From PGYR01 sp034670025 (GTDB lineage Bacteria; Bacteroidota; Ignavibacteria; Kapaibacteriales; UBA2268), in the NCBI GenBank assembly GCA_034670025.1, contig JAXMOE010000005.1, forward strand, positions 1-64,000: a DNA stretch of 64,000 bases, given 5' to 3'. Positions 1 to 8,730 of the stretch are shown here, one piece after another. A model generated the notes under the pieces. The model saw only the letters and a list, made by a program, of their open reading frames with translations, was not told the DNA's origin and did no database searches. The position numbers and the translations under genes were made by a program. Within the stretch, counting starts at the first letter, position 1. The number at the start of each line of letters is the position of its first letter.

Positions 1-1465
1 TCAGAGTATCGCCTTCTTTAGGAGTTTGGAACTCACCAGCAGAAAGTTGATCATTGTACTGAATCTCAAAAAAGAATTTTGAAGTTCCTTCTCTTGGAAG
101 ATAGTTGTTAAACTCTTCTTCATCATATTTGTAATCTACTTCAAATACTATATAGTATTCACCTACATTATCTTCTTCGAATGCTGGGAATTCAACTTCC
201 ATTTGCTGAATAGAACCTAAAGGTAATACGTTTGGATCACTATCAGCGTCAAAAGTATAAGTTGGTAATTCTTCAATCATTACATCTGTATCAGCATCAT
301 AGATCTTAGCCATTACATCAAACTTGCTTACTGGATTCAAACCAGAGTTCTGTACGATACAAGAGATTCTAATTGGAGTACTAATGTCATACTTAAAGAA
401 CATTGGCTCTCTACTTGTAGTAGGAGATTCAACCTTAACAACACTCATATCAAAATTATTAGCAACTGTAAAAGTATTGATTCCTTGTGCTTTTTTACCA
501 GATGCTTTGATTAAAGCAACATTAACTTTATAGATTCCACCTTTTGTAGGTAAGAAAGTACCTTCATTAATGTCAACAGAAGCAGAACCAGTTGCAGATG
601 CGATATCTATAGTTGTAGAACCTTCTGCAATATCAACTTCTTCTTCACCCGTTACTGGGTCTAATGCTGTGTAAACAACTTCGTTAGAAGGGATTGGACC
701 AGAGATACTGTAAGTAAACTTATTACCTTCTGGTTGAGGGCCTTTGAACTCTACTGCAGGTAGCTTATAATCAACTAACATGCCATCGCGCATTCTTTGT
801 GTCCCATCATACTCTTCATTATTAAATAGTATGTTTCCATTTGTTGGATATGTTTCTGGTATTGGAGCTGAGAAAGTAATTGCATAATCTTCTGCTTCTC
901 CATAAGCATAAAGACCACCAGGTCTGAAGTATAACTCACAAGGGTCATTAATTAACCAGTTGTAGTTACACATTACTCTTAGTACAGATGGACCTTCTGG
1001 AACATCGTCACCAATTGTAAATTCAAACTCATCATAAGTATCCGCTCTTGCAGGATAATTAAATCCAAAGTATCTTCTTATCCAACCAATGTACTCTTCG
1101 TCTGGGCCAACTTGATCAAACTCCCATCTTTGGTCATCATTTCTGTCGATATAAGCTCTTAAGTATTCACCGTAAGCACCACCCCAATAAACTTCAATCA
1201 AGAAGTCATTACCAATGTTCATTTCGTAAGGGCCTTCAGTTATTGAAATATCTGCCCATCTTTCATAGTTGCTTTCTCTATCTATTATTGTAGTACCTTC
1301 AGTTAAGTCTGTAACTGTTACTCTACCAATCATAGAATATTGAGTCCACCAACGTGCATTTTCAAATCCGCAATACTGTGCATCAGCATTACTTTGTGGC
1401 ATTGCCATCATTGCTATAACAAGTACAAATAGACTTGTTGTTATTTTTTGTATAAGAGTTTTCAT
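1..1465 (-). CDS. Secreted GEVED-domain protein, tandem copy 1 (3' end outside window)
   Basis: The reading frame is open from an ATG at 1465 to the window edge (488 codons) and its C-terminus lies beyond position 1. It begins with an N-terminal signal peptide (about residues 1-29, ending near ADAQ). A GEAEDYAI motif follows near residue 189, typical of the GEVED domain of secreted adhesin-like proteins, then Ig/CARDB-like beta domains. The last visible segment is GEFQTPKEGDTL, the start of a module that is complete in copy 2. It is nearly identical, residue by residue, to the downstream gene at 1827-3953, including about 90 bp of leader, so this is a recent tandem duplication. By analogy with copy 2 it should end in a T9SS sorting domain, but that part is not seen. 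It is probably cell-surface or secreted; substrate unknown. Confidence 0.85.
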   Translation of the reverse strand, partial: MKTLIQKITTSLFVLVIAMMAMPQSNADAQYCGFENARWWTQYSMIGRVTVTDLTEGTTIIDRESNYERWADISITEGPYEMNIGNDFLIEVYWGGAYGEYLRAYIDRNDDQRWEFDQVGPDEEYIGWIRRYFGFNYPARADTYDEFEFTIGDDVPEGPSVLRVMCNYNWLINDPCELYFRPGGLYAYGEAEDYAITFSAPIPETYPTNGNILFNNEEYDGTQRMRDGMLVDYKLPAVEFKGPQPEGNKFTYSISGPIPSNEVVYTALDPVTGEEEVDIAEGSTTIDIASATGSASVDINEGTFLPTKGGIYKVNVALIKASGKKAQGINTFTVANNFDMSVVKVESPTTSREPMFFKYDISTPIRISCIVQNSGLNPVSKFDVMAKIYDADTDVMIEELPTYTFDADSDPNVLPLGSIQQMEVEFPAFEEDNVGEYYIVFEVDYKYDEEEFNNYLPREGTSKFFFEIQYNDQLSAGEFQTPKEGDTL

Positions 1466-1571
1466 CTTAAACCTCGTTTTGTAAATTAATAATTGTAATT
1501 ATGTTTCGCTTTCTTATATACCATAACAACACTTGTTACTTTTTGTTACAAGTATTCATACATAATTCACT
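1466..1571 (-). promoter_or_regulatory. Conserved leader/promoter of GEVED copy 1
   Basis: The sequence immediately upstream of this ATG matches the equivalent region of copy 2 with one clear difference in the first 88 bp or so (1506 versus 3994). The match continues more weakly for about 20 bp and then stops. It includes a direct repeat TTGTTAC-N3-TTGTTAC on the plus strand (about 1533-1550). No clean TTTG/TAnnTTTG promoter is recognised, so which part acts as promoter is unknown. Confidence 0.4.
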
Positions 1572-1761
1572 ACCATACAATCACTTACGGAGGGTGCAAA
1601 TGTTACTTTTTTATTTCTTTTTGAGTGTGTTTGTAACATATTTTATCTACAATTTGTTTCCAAATTGCTCTTTCTTCATTATTATCGATGACTTAGCCAC
1701 TTACCACTCTTAGGTGCAACTGTACTGCGTTATTAGTTATTTAAGATGTAATGTAACATAA

Positions 1762-1797
1762 AAAAAGGTACAATTATTTTACTAATTGTACCTTTTT
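1762..1797 (-). terminator. Rho-independent terminator of GEVED copy 2
   Basis: A perfect 15-bp inverted repeat (arms 1762-1776 and 1783-1797, loop of 6) lies just after the stop codon of the 1827-3953 gene. Read on the minus strand, it ends in a run of T. Confidence 0.85.
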
Positions 1798-1826
1798 AAC
1801 ATTAATAACAGTAATTGTATAGCTGA

Positions 1827-3953
1827 TTATTTTACTACATTCAACTGTCTTGTTTGTACTGTGTTTCCACTTCGTACTACTATTGTGTAGTTTCCTGATG
1901 ATAAGTCTGATACATTAAGATTGTGAGTCGTACCTTCTACTCTTCCTGTCTGTACTACATTACCATTCATATCTACTACTTCTAAGCTCAATACTTCATT
2001 AGACTCATTTGTGAAATCTAATTTCGTTGTAGTCATCGCTGGATTTGGTGTAATGTTTGTGAATGCGAATAGCTCTGCATTCTCTACCACTACATTGTTG
2101 TTATTATCATCCGATGGATTCTCATTCGATACAACATCATTGTTTGTTACTTCAGTTAGTGAGTTTGTTTCACCTACTGTGATTGTATCTTGGATTCCTT
2201 TCTCTACATAGAATGAAACACATACTGTATCATCACTCTTAATTGGATCAGCTAAGTAATCTACCCAAGCACAAGCTGTGTAGTTACCTTCTTCAGCTAT
2301 CAATAAAGTAGGGAACTTAACTATTCTGTCATTGTATCTACCTTGTGGTAAATCTTCTAAGAATGAAATGCCATTGTAAACTTCATCGCCATTCTCATTA
2401 GTTACTACCATTCTGAAATTGATATTTGAAGCATCTGCAATACCATTGTTCTCAAAGAATACATTTGCGTCATAAGGCTTATTTACTTTCAAAGTATCGC
2501 CTTCTTTAGGAGTTTGGAACTCACCAGCAGAAAGTTGATCATTGTATTGAATCTCAAAGAAGTGTTTTGAAGCGCCTTCTCTTGGAAGATAGTTGTTAAA
2601 CTCTTCTTCATCATACTTGTAATCTACTTCAAATGTAACATAGTATTCACCTACATTGTCTTCCTCGAATGATGGGAACTCCACTTCCATTTGCTGAATA
2701 GAACCTAATGGTAATACGTTTGGATCATTATCAGAATCAAAAGTATAAGTAGGTAATTCTTCAATCATAATATCTGTATCAGCATCATAAATCTTAGCCA
2801 TTACTTCAAATTTACTCACTGGATTCAAACCAGAGTTCTGTACGACACAAGAGATTCTAATTGGAGTACTAATGTCATACTTAAAGAACATTGGCTCTCT
2901 ACTTGTAGTAGGAGATTCAACCTTAACAATACTCATATCAAAATCATTTGCTACTGTAAATGTATTAATACCTTCTGCTTTTTTACCTGATGCTTTAATT
3001 AAAGCAACATTAACTTTATAGATTCCACCTTTAGTTGGTAAGAAAGTACCTTCATTGATGTCAACAGAAGCAGAACCGATAGCAGAGGCGATATCTATAG
3101 CAGTTGCACCAGCTTCAATATCAATCTCTTCTTCACCTGTTACTGGATCTAATGCAGTGTAAACAACATCATTAGAAGGGATTGGACCAGAGATACTGTA
3201 CATAAACTTATTTCCTTCTGGTTGAGGCCCTTTGAACTCTACTGCAGGTAATTTGAAATCAATTAAGTTTCCATTATACATTCTTTCTGTTCCGTCATAA
3301 GCTTCCTCATTAAACAAGATGTTTCCATTTGTTGGATATGTTTCTGGTATTGGAGCTGCAAAATTGATTGCATAATCTTCTACTTCACCATAAGCATAAG
3401 GTTGGCCAGCTACAAAATATAGCTCACAAGGGTCATTGAGAAGCCAGTTATAGTTACACATAATTCTTAGTACAGATGGACCCTCTGGCACATCGTCACC
3501 AATTGAAAATTCAAACTGGTCTATATCTGTTGCAAATGCTGGGAAATTAAACCCAAAATATTTGTAGATATAACCAATATACTCTTGATCTGGACCAACT
3601 TGATTTGATTCCCATCTTTGGTCATCATTTCTGTCGATGTAAGCTCTTAAGTATTCACCGTAAGCACCACCCCAATATACTTCAATCAAGAAGTCATTAC
3701 CAATATTCATTTCGTAAGGACCTTCAGTTACTGAAACATCCGCCCATCTTTCATAGTTACTTTCTCTATCTATTATTGTAGTTCCTTCAGTTAAGTCTGT
3801 AACTGTTACACGTGCTATCATTGAATACTGTGTCCAATATAATTTATTCTCAAAACCACAATATTGAGCATCAGCATTACTTTGTGGCATTGCCATCATT
3901 GCTATAACAAGTACAAATAAACTTGTTGTTATTTTTTGTAGAAGCGTTTTCAT
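1827..3953 (-). CDS. Secreted GEVED-domain protein with T9SS sorting domain, tandem copy 2
   Basis: 708 residues. A signal peptide (residues 1-29) is followed by an N-terminal beta domain ending in the GEVEDY motif (189-194). Ig/CARDB-like segments (about 365-475) come next, then a module beginning GEFQTPKEGDTL (about 478-590), a spacer rich in Asn/Asp, and a T9SS type A C-terminal sorting domain (about 630-708). That domain has the typical ITPNPA start, an LEVVDMNGNVV strand and a final basic residue. T9SS cargo cross the outer membrane by this signal, and the domain is normally cleaved. The protein is probably a surface adhesin-like or matrix protein; no catalytic motif is visible. The PKEGD module and the sorting domain resemble those of the next gene upstream (4310-8548). 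The gene is flanked by its own terminator and a leader shared with copy 1. Confidence 0.88.
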   Translation of the reverse strand: MKTLLQKITTSLFVLVIAMMAMPQSNADAQYCGFENKLYWTQYSMIARVTVTDLTEGTTIIDRESNYERWADVSVTEGPYEMNIGNDFLIEVYWGGAYGEYLRAYIDRNDDQRWESNQVGPDQEYIGYIYKYFGFNFPAFATDIDQFEFSIGDDVPEGPSVLRIMCNYNWLLNDPCELYFVAGQPYAYGEVEDYAINFAAPIPETYPTNGNILFNEEAYDGTERMYNGNLIDFKLPAVEFKGPQPEGNKFMYSISGPIPSNDVVYTALDPVTGEEEIDIEAGATAIDIASAIGSASVDINEGTFLPTKGGIYKVNVALIKASGKKAEGINTFTVANDFDMSIVKVESPTTSREPMFFKYDISTPIRISCVVQNSGLNPVSKFEVMAKIYDADTDIMIEELPTYTFDSDNDPNVLPLGSIQQMEVEFPSFEEDNVGEYYVTFEVDYKYDEEEFNNYLPREGASKHFFEIQYNDQLSAGEFQTPKEGDTLKVNKPYDANVFFENNGIADASNINFRMVVTNENGDEVYNGISFLEDLPQGRYNDRIVKFPTLLIAEEGNYTACAWVDYLADPIKSDDTVCVSFYVEKGIQDTITVGETNSLTEVTNNDVVSNENPSDDNNNNVVVENAELFAFTNITPNPAMTTTKLDFTNESNEVLSLEVVDMNGNVVQTGRVEGTTHNLNVSDLSSGNYTIVVRSGNTVQTRQLNVVK

Positions 3954-4058
3954 CTTAAACCTCGTTTTGTAAATTAATAATTGTAATTATGTTTTGCTTT
4001 CTTATATACCATAACAACACTTGTTACTTTTTGTTACAATCATTCTCGCATAACTCAC
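3954..4058 (-). promoter_or_regulatory. Conserved leader/promoter of GEVED copy 2
   Basis: Counterpart of 1466-1571 and almost identical for about 90 bp upstream of the start codon. The sharp loss of similarity beyond about 4058 marks one end of the duplicated unit, so the duplication carried its regulatory region. Confidence 0.4.
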
Positions 4059-4249
4059 TCTATATCAAGGGTTTATCAACACCTAACGAGTTACTAAAAC
4101 ACTATTTATTTTACTTTTTGTAACGACATCATTTTAGTTTATAATATGCCATCCTCCTTAATAGCTTATCTCTTTTACACTTATCTCATCGTAGATGATT
4201 TGTAAAAATATTACAGATCCAAGTTTTATAATTAGAATAGTAACAAAAA

Positions 4250-4283
4250 AAAAAGCACAATTTTTTTCAAAATTGTGCTTTTT
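4250..4283 (-). terminator. Terminator of the beta-helix T9SS gene
   Basis: A 15-bp stem (arms 4250-4264 and 4269-4283, core GCACAATTTT/AAAATTGTGC) with a 4-nt loop. On the minus strand it is followed by at least ten T, directly downstream of the stop at 4310. Confidence 0.88.
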
Positions 4284-4309
4284 AAATTTAAAAGTATTAT
4301 GATTTAATA

Positions 4310-7300
4310 CTATCTCACTATACTTAATTGCTGAGTTTGCATCCCACTTTCGCTTCTTACTACAACAGTGTAAACACCGCTTGCAAGATTAGAAACATTA
4401 AGATTTAACTCTGCAGAATTGATTTCTTTAGTAATAACTACGTTACCAGTCATATCAACTACTTCAATAGATAGTAATTCATTATTAGGGTTACTAATAT
4501 TCAAATCAGTGTTATTAGCAGCAGGGTTTTGAGAGAAGCCACTAAACAAGAAGTTACCTTCTGGTCTTACTTCAACAAATCTTACTTCATCTTCTGCTTG
4601 ATTAGAACCATCAAAATCTACTACTCTTAATCTATAAGCATAAGTGTTACCATATCTAACGTTTTCATCAACTACAGGACCGTAGTAATTCATTTTGTTA
4701 GATATACCAACTGCTTCAACTTCTAAACCAGTAGATACAAAATTGCTCGCAACAGTGTTACCATTAGCATCAGCTCTTTCAACAATAAACTTAGATGTAT
4801 TTGTTTCAGAAGCAGTTGCCCAATCCAATACAACAGTTTTGTTTCTCTGTACCGCATTAAAGTCAGCAAGTTCAACTGGTACTATAGAAGCATCATTTCT
4901 TTCCAAGAAGTCAATTGCGCCTCTCATAACAGTTTCAATATCACCAAAGTGTCTCCAGTCAACAGTGTTGTGAATTACATTATAAGTCACAGTTACAGTA
5001 GCAGTACCAAATACTTGACCATCTAATGGATCAGGTAAGTTAAATAAATAACCCGAAGAAGCACGGCCATAAAGTGGCTTGTTGTCTATATCTTCGTTAT
5101 CTGGAGTAACTACTGCAGGGAATGGAGGCATGTCGTTAGGATAACCAACTTGGTTTGTACCATCAAAGTATGTAGGTATTTCGATTGGTATAATAAAGCC
5201 TTCACTAATATTATCACCAATGATAGTATTACCTTCATAAGAGTTACCATTACCCAAAGGATCACTATTTACATAGTCTGCTCTTAGTAAAGTATTCTTG
5301 AATTCAACGTCATTGTTTAAGTCAACCCACTCTTCAGAAGAGAAAACGATATTATTTTTTAATCTTTGAGTACCAGCATCTAAGAATCTGTATAAATCCA
5401 ATTTCTCAAATCTAGTTGGTAATACGTTGTAACCTTCAGAGTAAAATATAAAGTTATAATCATTATAATTTACAGCTCTTGGTTCCCAACTACCTCTATC
5501 AAAAATATCATAATCGTAAATTGGTTCATCAGAAACAGATTCAACTTTGTAACCTATTGCATCAAATCCTTCTATTACAGCGTCATAATTCAATTTACCA
5601 ACTACTTCAGGAGTAGCGTCATTGATTGGGTCGTTGTTAGTATTAACAGAAGAAACTATAACGTGTCTGTGAGTCTTCTTCAAATAGAATCTAACATTCT
5701 TAGAGTAAACATTATTTACGTTTGCTTCATCAGATCCAACCAATATTTCTATTCTATATCTAGGAGAAACATTAGCAGACATAGATTGATATTTAGTAGG
5801 AATATTATTTCTGTATTCTTCGTGACCAGCGTTGATTAAATCATCATAAGACATTGGGTTCCAATCATTGCTTGGATCTCCAATAGCTGTGTTGAAATCA
5901 ACAACTCTGTTATCAGTAGCAGGAATAGTAGTCTCTATTTCTTTTTCAAAAGCAGGAACTGAATCCAAATGGAAATTATCAACAGAATCTGCTCTATATA
6001 TTTTAACATATACTTTATTACCAGCTTGTTGTATAGAACCATTATTTCTAATGTTAGCTTTGATATTTACAGGAGCTTCAGTCATTACGTGTTCAGCATC
6101 AGAAAATACAGTTGTTATATCTCTATAAGTTCTCGGCTCTAATATAGTAACAGGAGCAATGTCGAATATATATAATTCGCCAAAGAACTCATCTGCACCA
6201 ATATCATATCTTTGTCCAGCTGCGCCTCTAACTTGACCTTCAAAGTCAAACTCTAACCAACTTAGGTTTTCACCTCTATTGTTGATGATTGAGTTTAATG
6301 GAGCAGGGCTTACCTTTACTCTATATAACATTGGCTCAAAACCACTACGTTGATATAACTCGTGATCTGAAACAAAGTCACCATATACTGAATTATTTTG
6401 AGTATTTGTAGCAGCTTGTATTTGATTTAAAGTTGCATATTCAAGATTATAACCAGGAGTGATTATGTCTCTATTCTCATCTTCTTCAATATATCTTAGT
6501 AAGTCAATGTTAGTATTGTCTAACACATCTATGTCAAATCCAGACCAATAAGCATTTCTGTCTATTTCAACATTATCGTTTTCAAAGTTACCTTGGTACA
6601 ATATAGATGCAGCCATAGGAGTATTCATATTAATGTTAGGATCAATTATCGCAATTGCATTGTTCATTACTTTAGTAAAAGCAGTATTTTGAACACCAAT
6701 ACCAGCAGTTAATCCCATGTTAGGAACACCAGTCTCTTCGATAATGATTGTATTGTTCACAACATTGTCAGCTCTACTTGAATAACTTTTAACGTCAGGG
6801 ACTAATAAATCACCATTACGTTCTGTTAGTAAATGAATACCAGCTCTAGTAGCCGTAGCTGAAGAAATATTCAAATCCCAAATAAAGTTATTAGCGATGT
6901 TTGTCATTTCAGCAGTACGAGGGAATGTAGTAGGTCTTTCACCAGTCTCATAAATTGTTCTGTCTTGTTCTACTCTAATACCAGTAACGTTAAAGTTAGA
7001 ACTCAAGTCAGTAATTCTATTACCCATTAAGTTCATTCTAACATTGTGATAACCTTTTGCGTTGTTCGTTACAACTCCACCAGCTTCAATACCAGAAGCC
7101 ATTTTGCCAGAGTTAGAAGTTACATCCCAAATTAGATTTCTTTTAACTGTTACGTCTTCAGTATAACCTAAGAACACACCAGATCTAGCAGCGTCAGAAA
7201 TTCTATTACCTTCAATCAATATATTTTTGTTATAATAAGATTTTAGTGTGTCTAGTTCATCTGGGCTGTAATTGTGTCTAACAATACCAATACCAATATC

Positions 7301-8548
7301 CATGATACCTAAAGCAAATCCACTAATATCATTATTAATGAAGCTGTTATCAAAGTTCGGTAAAGTATCTCTCAAATCACCAATAAACTGAGTTGCGTCA
7401 ATCAAAGTTGCACGACTCAAAATACCAGTTGAGAAACTTACATCATTGTTATTTTGTCTGAAAATATTGTCATCATAAGTAAAACCATTGCTCTCGCTAA
7501 ATTTAGCAGCAGGAACAAATGAATTGTTTTTGATTTGAGGTGCATTATTAGTCATAATACAATTTTTGATAGTAATGTTTTCAGAACCTCTTTGTAAATA
7601 AACTGCAGCACCAAACAAGTTGTTTGTTGTACTTAGTTCAAATTCGAAAGATTTCTGAGAACCACCATCAAAAGTAATATAACCAGCAGAACGAGCATAT
7701 TCTCTTTCTGGGAAATTATTAACTACTGCATTACGGTTAGCAGGGTTTAAGCTGTGACCAAGTAATAGTCCGATTCCAGACTCAGCATTCATTTTGAATT
7801 TCACACCGCCTCTTACAGCGATTCTATTATTAGCAGGTCTCATTCTGATAGTGTAAACACCATCCTCATCATTAGGGTCAGAAGTTGGTCCAACACCAAT
7901 AATTCTTGCAGACATATCCCAAGCAGCATCTACTGGGTTGTTAGTAGTCAATACATATTCTGGGTCAGTAAATCTAAATTCAACGTCAGCAGAAATACCT
8001 TCGAAGTATAAAGCATCCATTAGGTCTTCTACAGTCTCAAAATTATTGATAGCTTGAGTTGTAGATAGTTTAGAATCTAACTTACCAACTGTAATTACAC
8101 CCGATAGTCCTTTTTCAACTTCAAATTTAACTGTTTTCTCTGTCTCGTTTCTTATACCATCATAAGGAGAAACAGCCCAAGACTTTGCAGTATATTGACC
8201 TGAGTTTCTTATAATAAGTTTAGGAAAAGAAACTAGAAAATCATTCTCGTTATTTCCGAATGATTCTAACACTCTATCCTCAGAGTAAACCAAATTGCCA
8301 TCATTATCAGTTACTTCCATGTGGTAAGTTACATCAACTGTATCAGAAACGCCTTCGCTTTCTACTACAACTATTGGCTCATAAGGTCTGTTTATTTTGA
8401 AAATCCCACCTTCTTTAGGACTTTGGAATTGACCAACGATAAATGAATCATCTTTAGCTTCTGCTGTTCTTCCTGATGGTAAGGCCATCAGTAAGACTGC
8501 AATCGAAAGAAACGATATCGTCAGTTTATTTAGTAGTTTTCCCTTCAT
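4310..8548 (-). CDS. Large secreted right-handed beta-helix protein with T9SS sorting domain
   Basis: 1412 residues from the ATG at 8548. A longer in-frame GTG at 8557 exists, but the ATG gives a clean signal peptide (MKGKLLNKLTISF...) and has an AGGTG element 8-12 nt upstream. After the signal peptide comes a domain beginning GQFQSPKEGGIFK, clearly related to the PKEGD module of the GEVED proteins. Residues about 200-700 contain many NN-and-I/V-rich short repeats (for example INNDISGFALGI, IEGNRISDAARSG) typical of parallel beta-helix (Beta_helix/NosD-like) folds. Further beta domains follow, then an FN3-like segment (VELADFNAVQRNKTVVLDW) common just before T9SS tails, and a type A sorting domain (about 1335-1412). 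It is probably a cell-surface or secreted carbohydrate-associated or adhesive protein; no activity can be assigned. Confidence 0.88.
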   Translation of the reverse strand: MKGKLLNKLTISFLSIAVLLMALPSGRTAEAKDDSFIVGQFQSPKEGGIFKINRPYEPIVVVESEGVSDTVDVTYHMEVTDNDGNLVYSEDRVLESFGNNENDFLVSFPKLIIRNSGQYTAKSWAVSPYDGIRNETEKTVKFEVEKGLSGVITVGKLDSKLSTTQAINNFETVEDLMDALYFEGISADVEFRFTDPEYVLTTNNPVDAAWDMSARIIGVGPTSDPNDEDGVYTIRMRPANNRIAVRGGVKFKMNAESGIGLLLGHSLNPANRNAVVNNFPEREYARSAGYITFDGGSQKSFEFELSTTNNLFGAAVYLQRGSENITIKNCIMTNNAPQIKNNSFVPAAKFSESNGFTYDDNIFRQNNNDVSFSTGILSRATLIDATQFIGDLRDTLPNFDNSFINNDISGFALGIMDIGIGIVRHNYSPDELDTLKSYYNKNILIEGNRISDAARSGVFLGYTEDVTVKRNLIWDVTSNSGKMASGIEAGGVVTNNAKGYHNVRMNLMGNRITDLSSNFNVTGIRVEQDRTIYETGERPTTFPRTAEMTNIANNFIWDLNISSATATRAGIHLLTERNGDLLVPDVKSYSSRADNVVNNTIIIEETGVPNMGLTAGIGVQNTAFTKVMNNAIAIIDPNINMNTPMAASILYQGNFENDNVEIDRNAYWSGFDIDVLDNTNIDLLRYIEEDENRDIITPGYNLEYATLNQIQAATNTQNNSVYGDFVSDHELYQRSGFEPMLYRVKVSPAPLNSIINNRGENLSWLEFDFEGQVRGAAGQRYDIGADEFFGELYIFDIAPVTILEPRTYRDITTVFSDAEHVMTEAPVNIKANIRNNGSIQQAGNKVYVKIYRADSVDNFHLDSVPAFEKEIETTIPATDNRVVDFNTAIGDPSNDWNPMSYDDLINAGHEEYRNNIPTKYQSMSANVSPRYRIEILVGSDEANVNNVYSKNVRFYLKKTHRHVIVSSVNTNNDPINDATPEVVGKLNYDAVIEGFDAIGYKVESVSDEPIYDYDIFDRGSWEPRAVNYNDYNFIFYSEGYNVLPTRFEKLDLYRFLDAGTQRLKNNIVFSSEEWVDLNNDVEFKNTLLRADYVNSDPLGNGNSYEGNTIIGDNISEGFIIPIEIPTYFDGTNQVGYPNDMPPFPAVVTPDNEDIDNKPLYGRASSGYLFNLPDPLDGQVFGTATVTVTYNVIHNTVDWRHFGDIETVMRGAIDFLERNDASIVPVELADFNAVQRNKTVVLDWATASETNTSKFIVERADANGNTVASNFVSTGLEVEAVGISNKMNYYGPVVDENVRYGNTYAYRLRVVDFDGSNQAEDEVRFVEVRPEGNFLFSGFSQNPAANNTDLNISNPNNELLSIEVVDMTGNVVITKEINSAELNLNVSNLASGVYTVVVRSESGMQTQQLSIVR

Positions 8549-8664
8549 TACGGGCACCTATTTAATTTGTTAAACATGATATATTTTATATACTTTATCT
8601 TACATTTGCTTTATAACTAACAGCAATAATAGCTAAAAGTCACTTAAAAAGACAAACAATTACT

Positions 8665-8696
8665 CTTCCCACATCTTTTTGAGGAAATATGGGAAG
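8665..8696 (+). other. Hairpin in the leader of the aspartokinase gene
   Basis: A 7-bp inverted repeat CTTCCCA/TGGGAAG (8665-8671, 8690-8696) lies 34 bp before the start at 8731, in the divergent intergenic region. There is no T tract, and it is far too short to be a lysine riboswitch. It may be an operator or leader structure; function unproven. Confidence 0.3.
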
Positions 8697-8730
8697 TAGC
8701 ATTATCTAACTTAAATAAAAAATCTTAAAT

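Larger units (their letters stand above)
1466..1826. other. Intergenic region between tandem GEVED genes
   Basis: This 361-bp stretch has no credible gene. The right-hand part (1762-1797) is the terminator of the 1827-3953 gene. The left-hand part (1466 to about 1571) is the leader/promoter region of copy 1 and is almost identical to the region upstream of copy 2 (3954 to about 4058). Between them, about 1572-1760, I see only AT-rich non-coding sequence. Confidence 0.7.
3954..4309. other. Intergenic region upstream of GEVED copy 2
   Basis: 356 bp without a gene. It contains the conserved leader (3954-4058), about 190 bp of AT-rich sequence with no recognisable element, and the terminator of the beta-helix gene at 4250-4283. 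Confidence 0.7.

Noticed and set aside
324..533. Plus-strand frame inside GEVED copy 1 (and the parallel one at 2011-2211)
   Set aside because: Lies antisense to a strong secreted-protein frame with matching paralogue; composition is that of a shadow.
1501..1713. Plus-strand 70-codon frame in the intergenic region
   Set aside because: Phe/Tyr-rich composition of random AT-rich DNA, no ribosome-binding site, and partly within the duplicated leader.
8549..8730. Lysine riboswitch before the aspartokinase gene
   Set aside because: Only 182 bp of intergenic space with one short hairpin; the conserved lysine-riboswitch elements are not seen.
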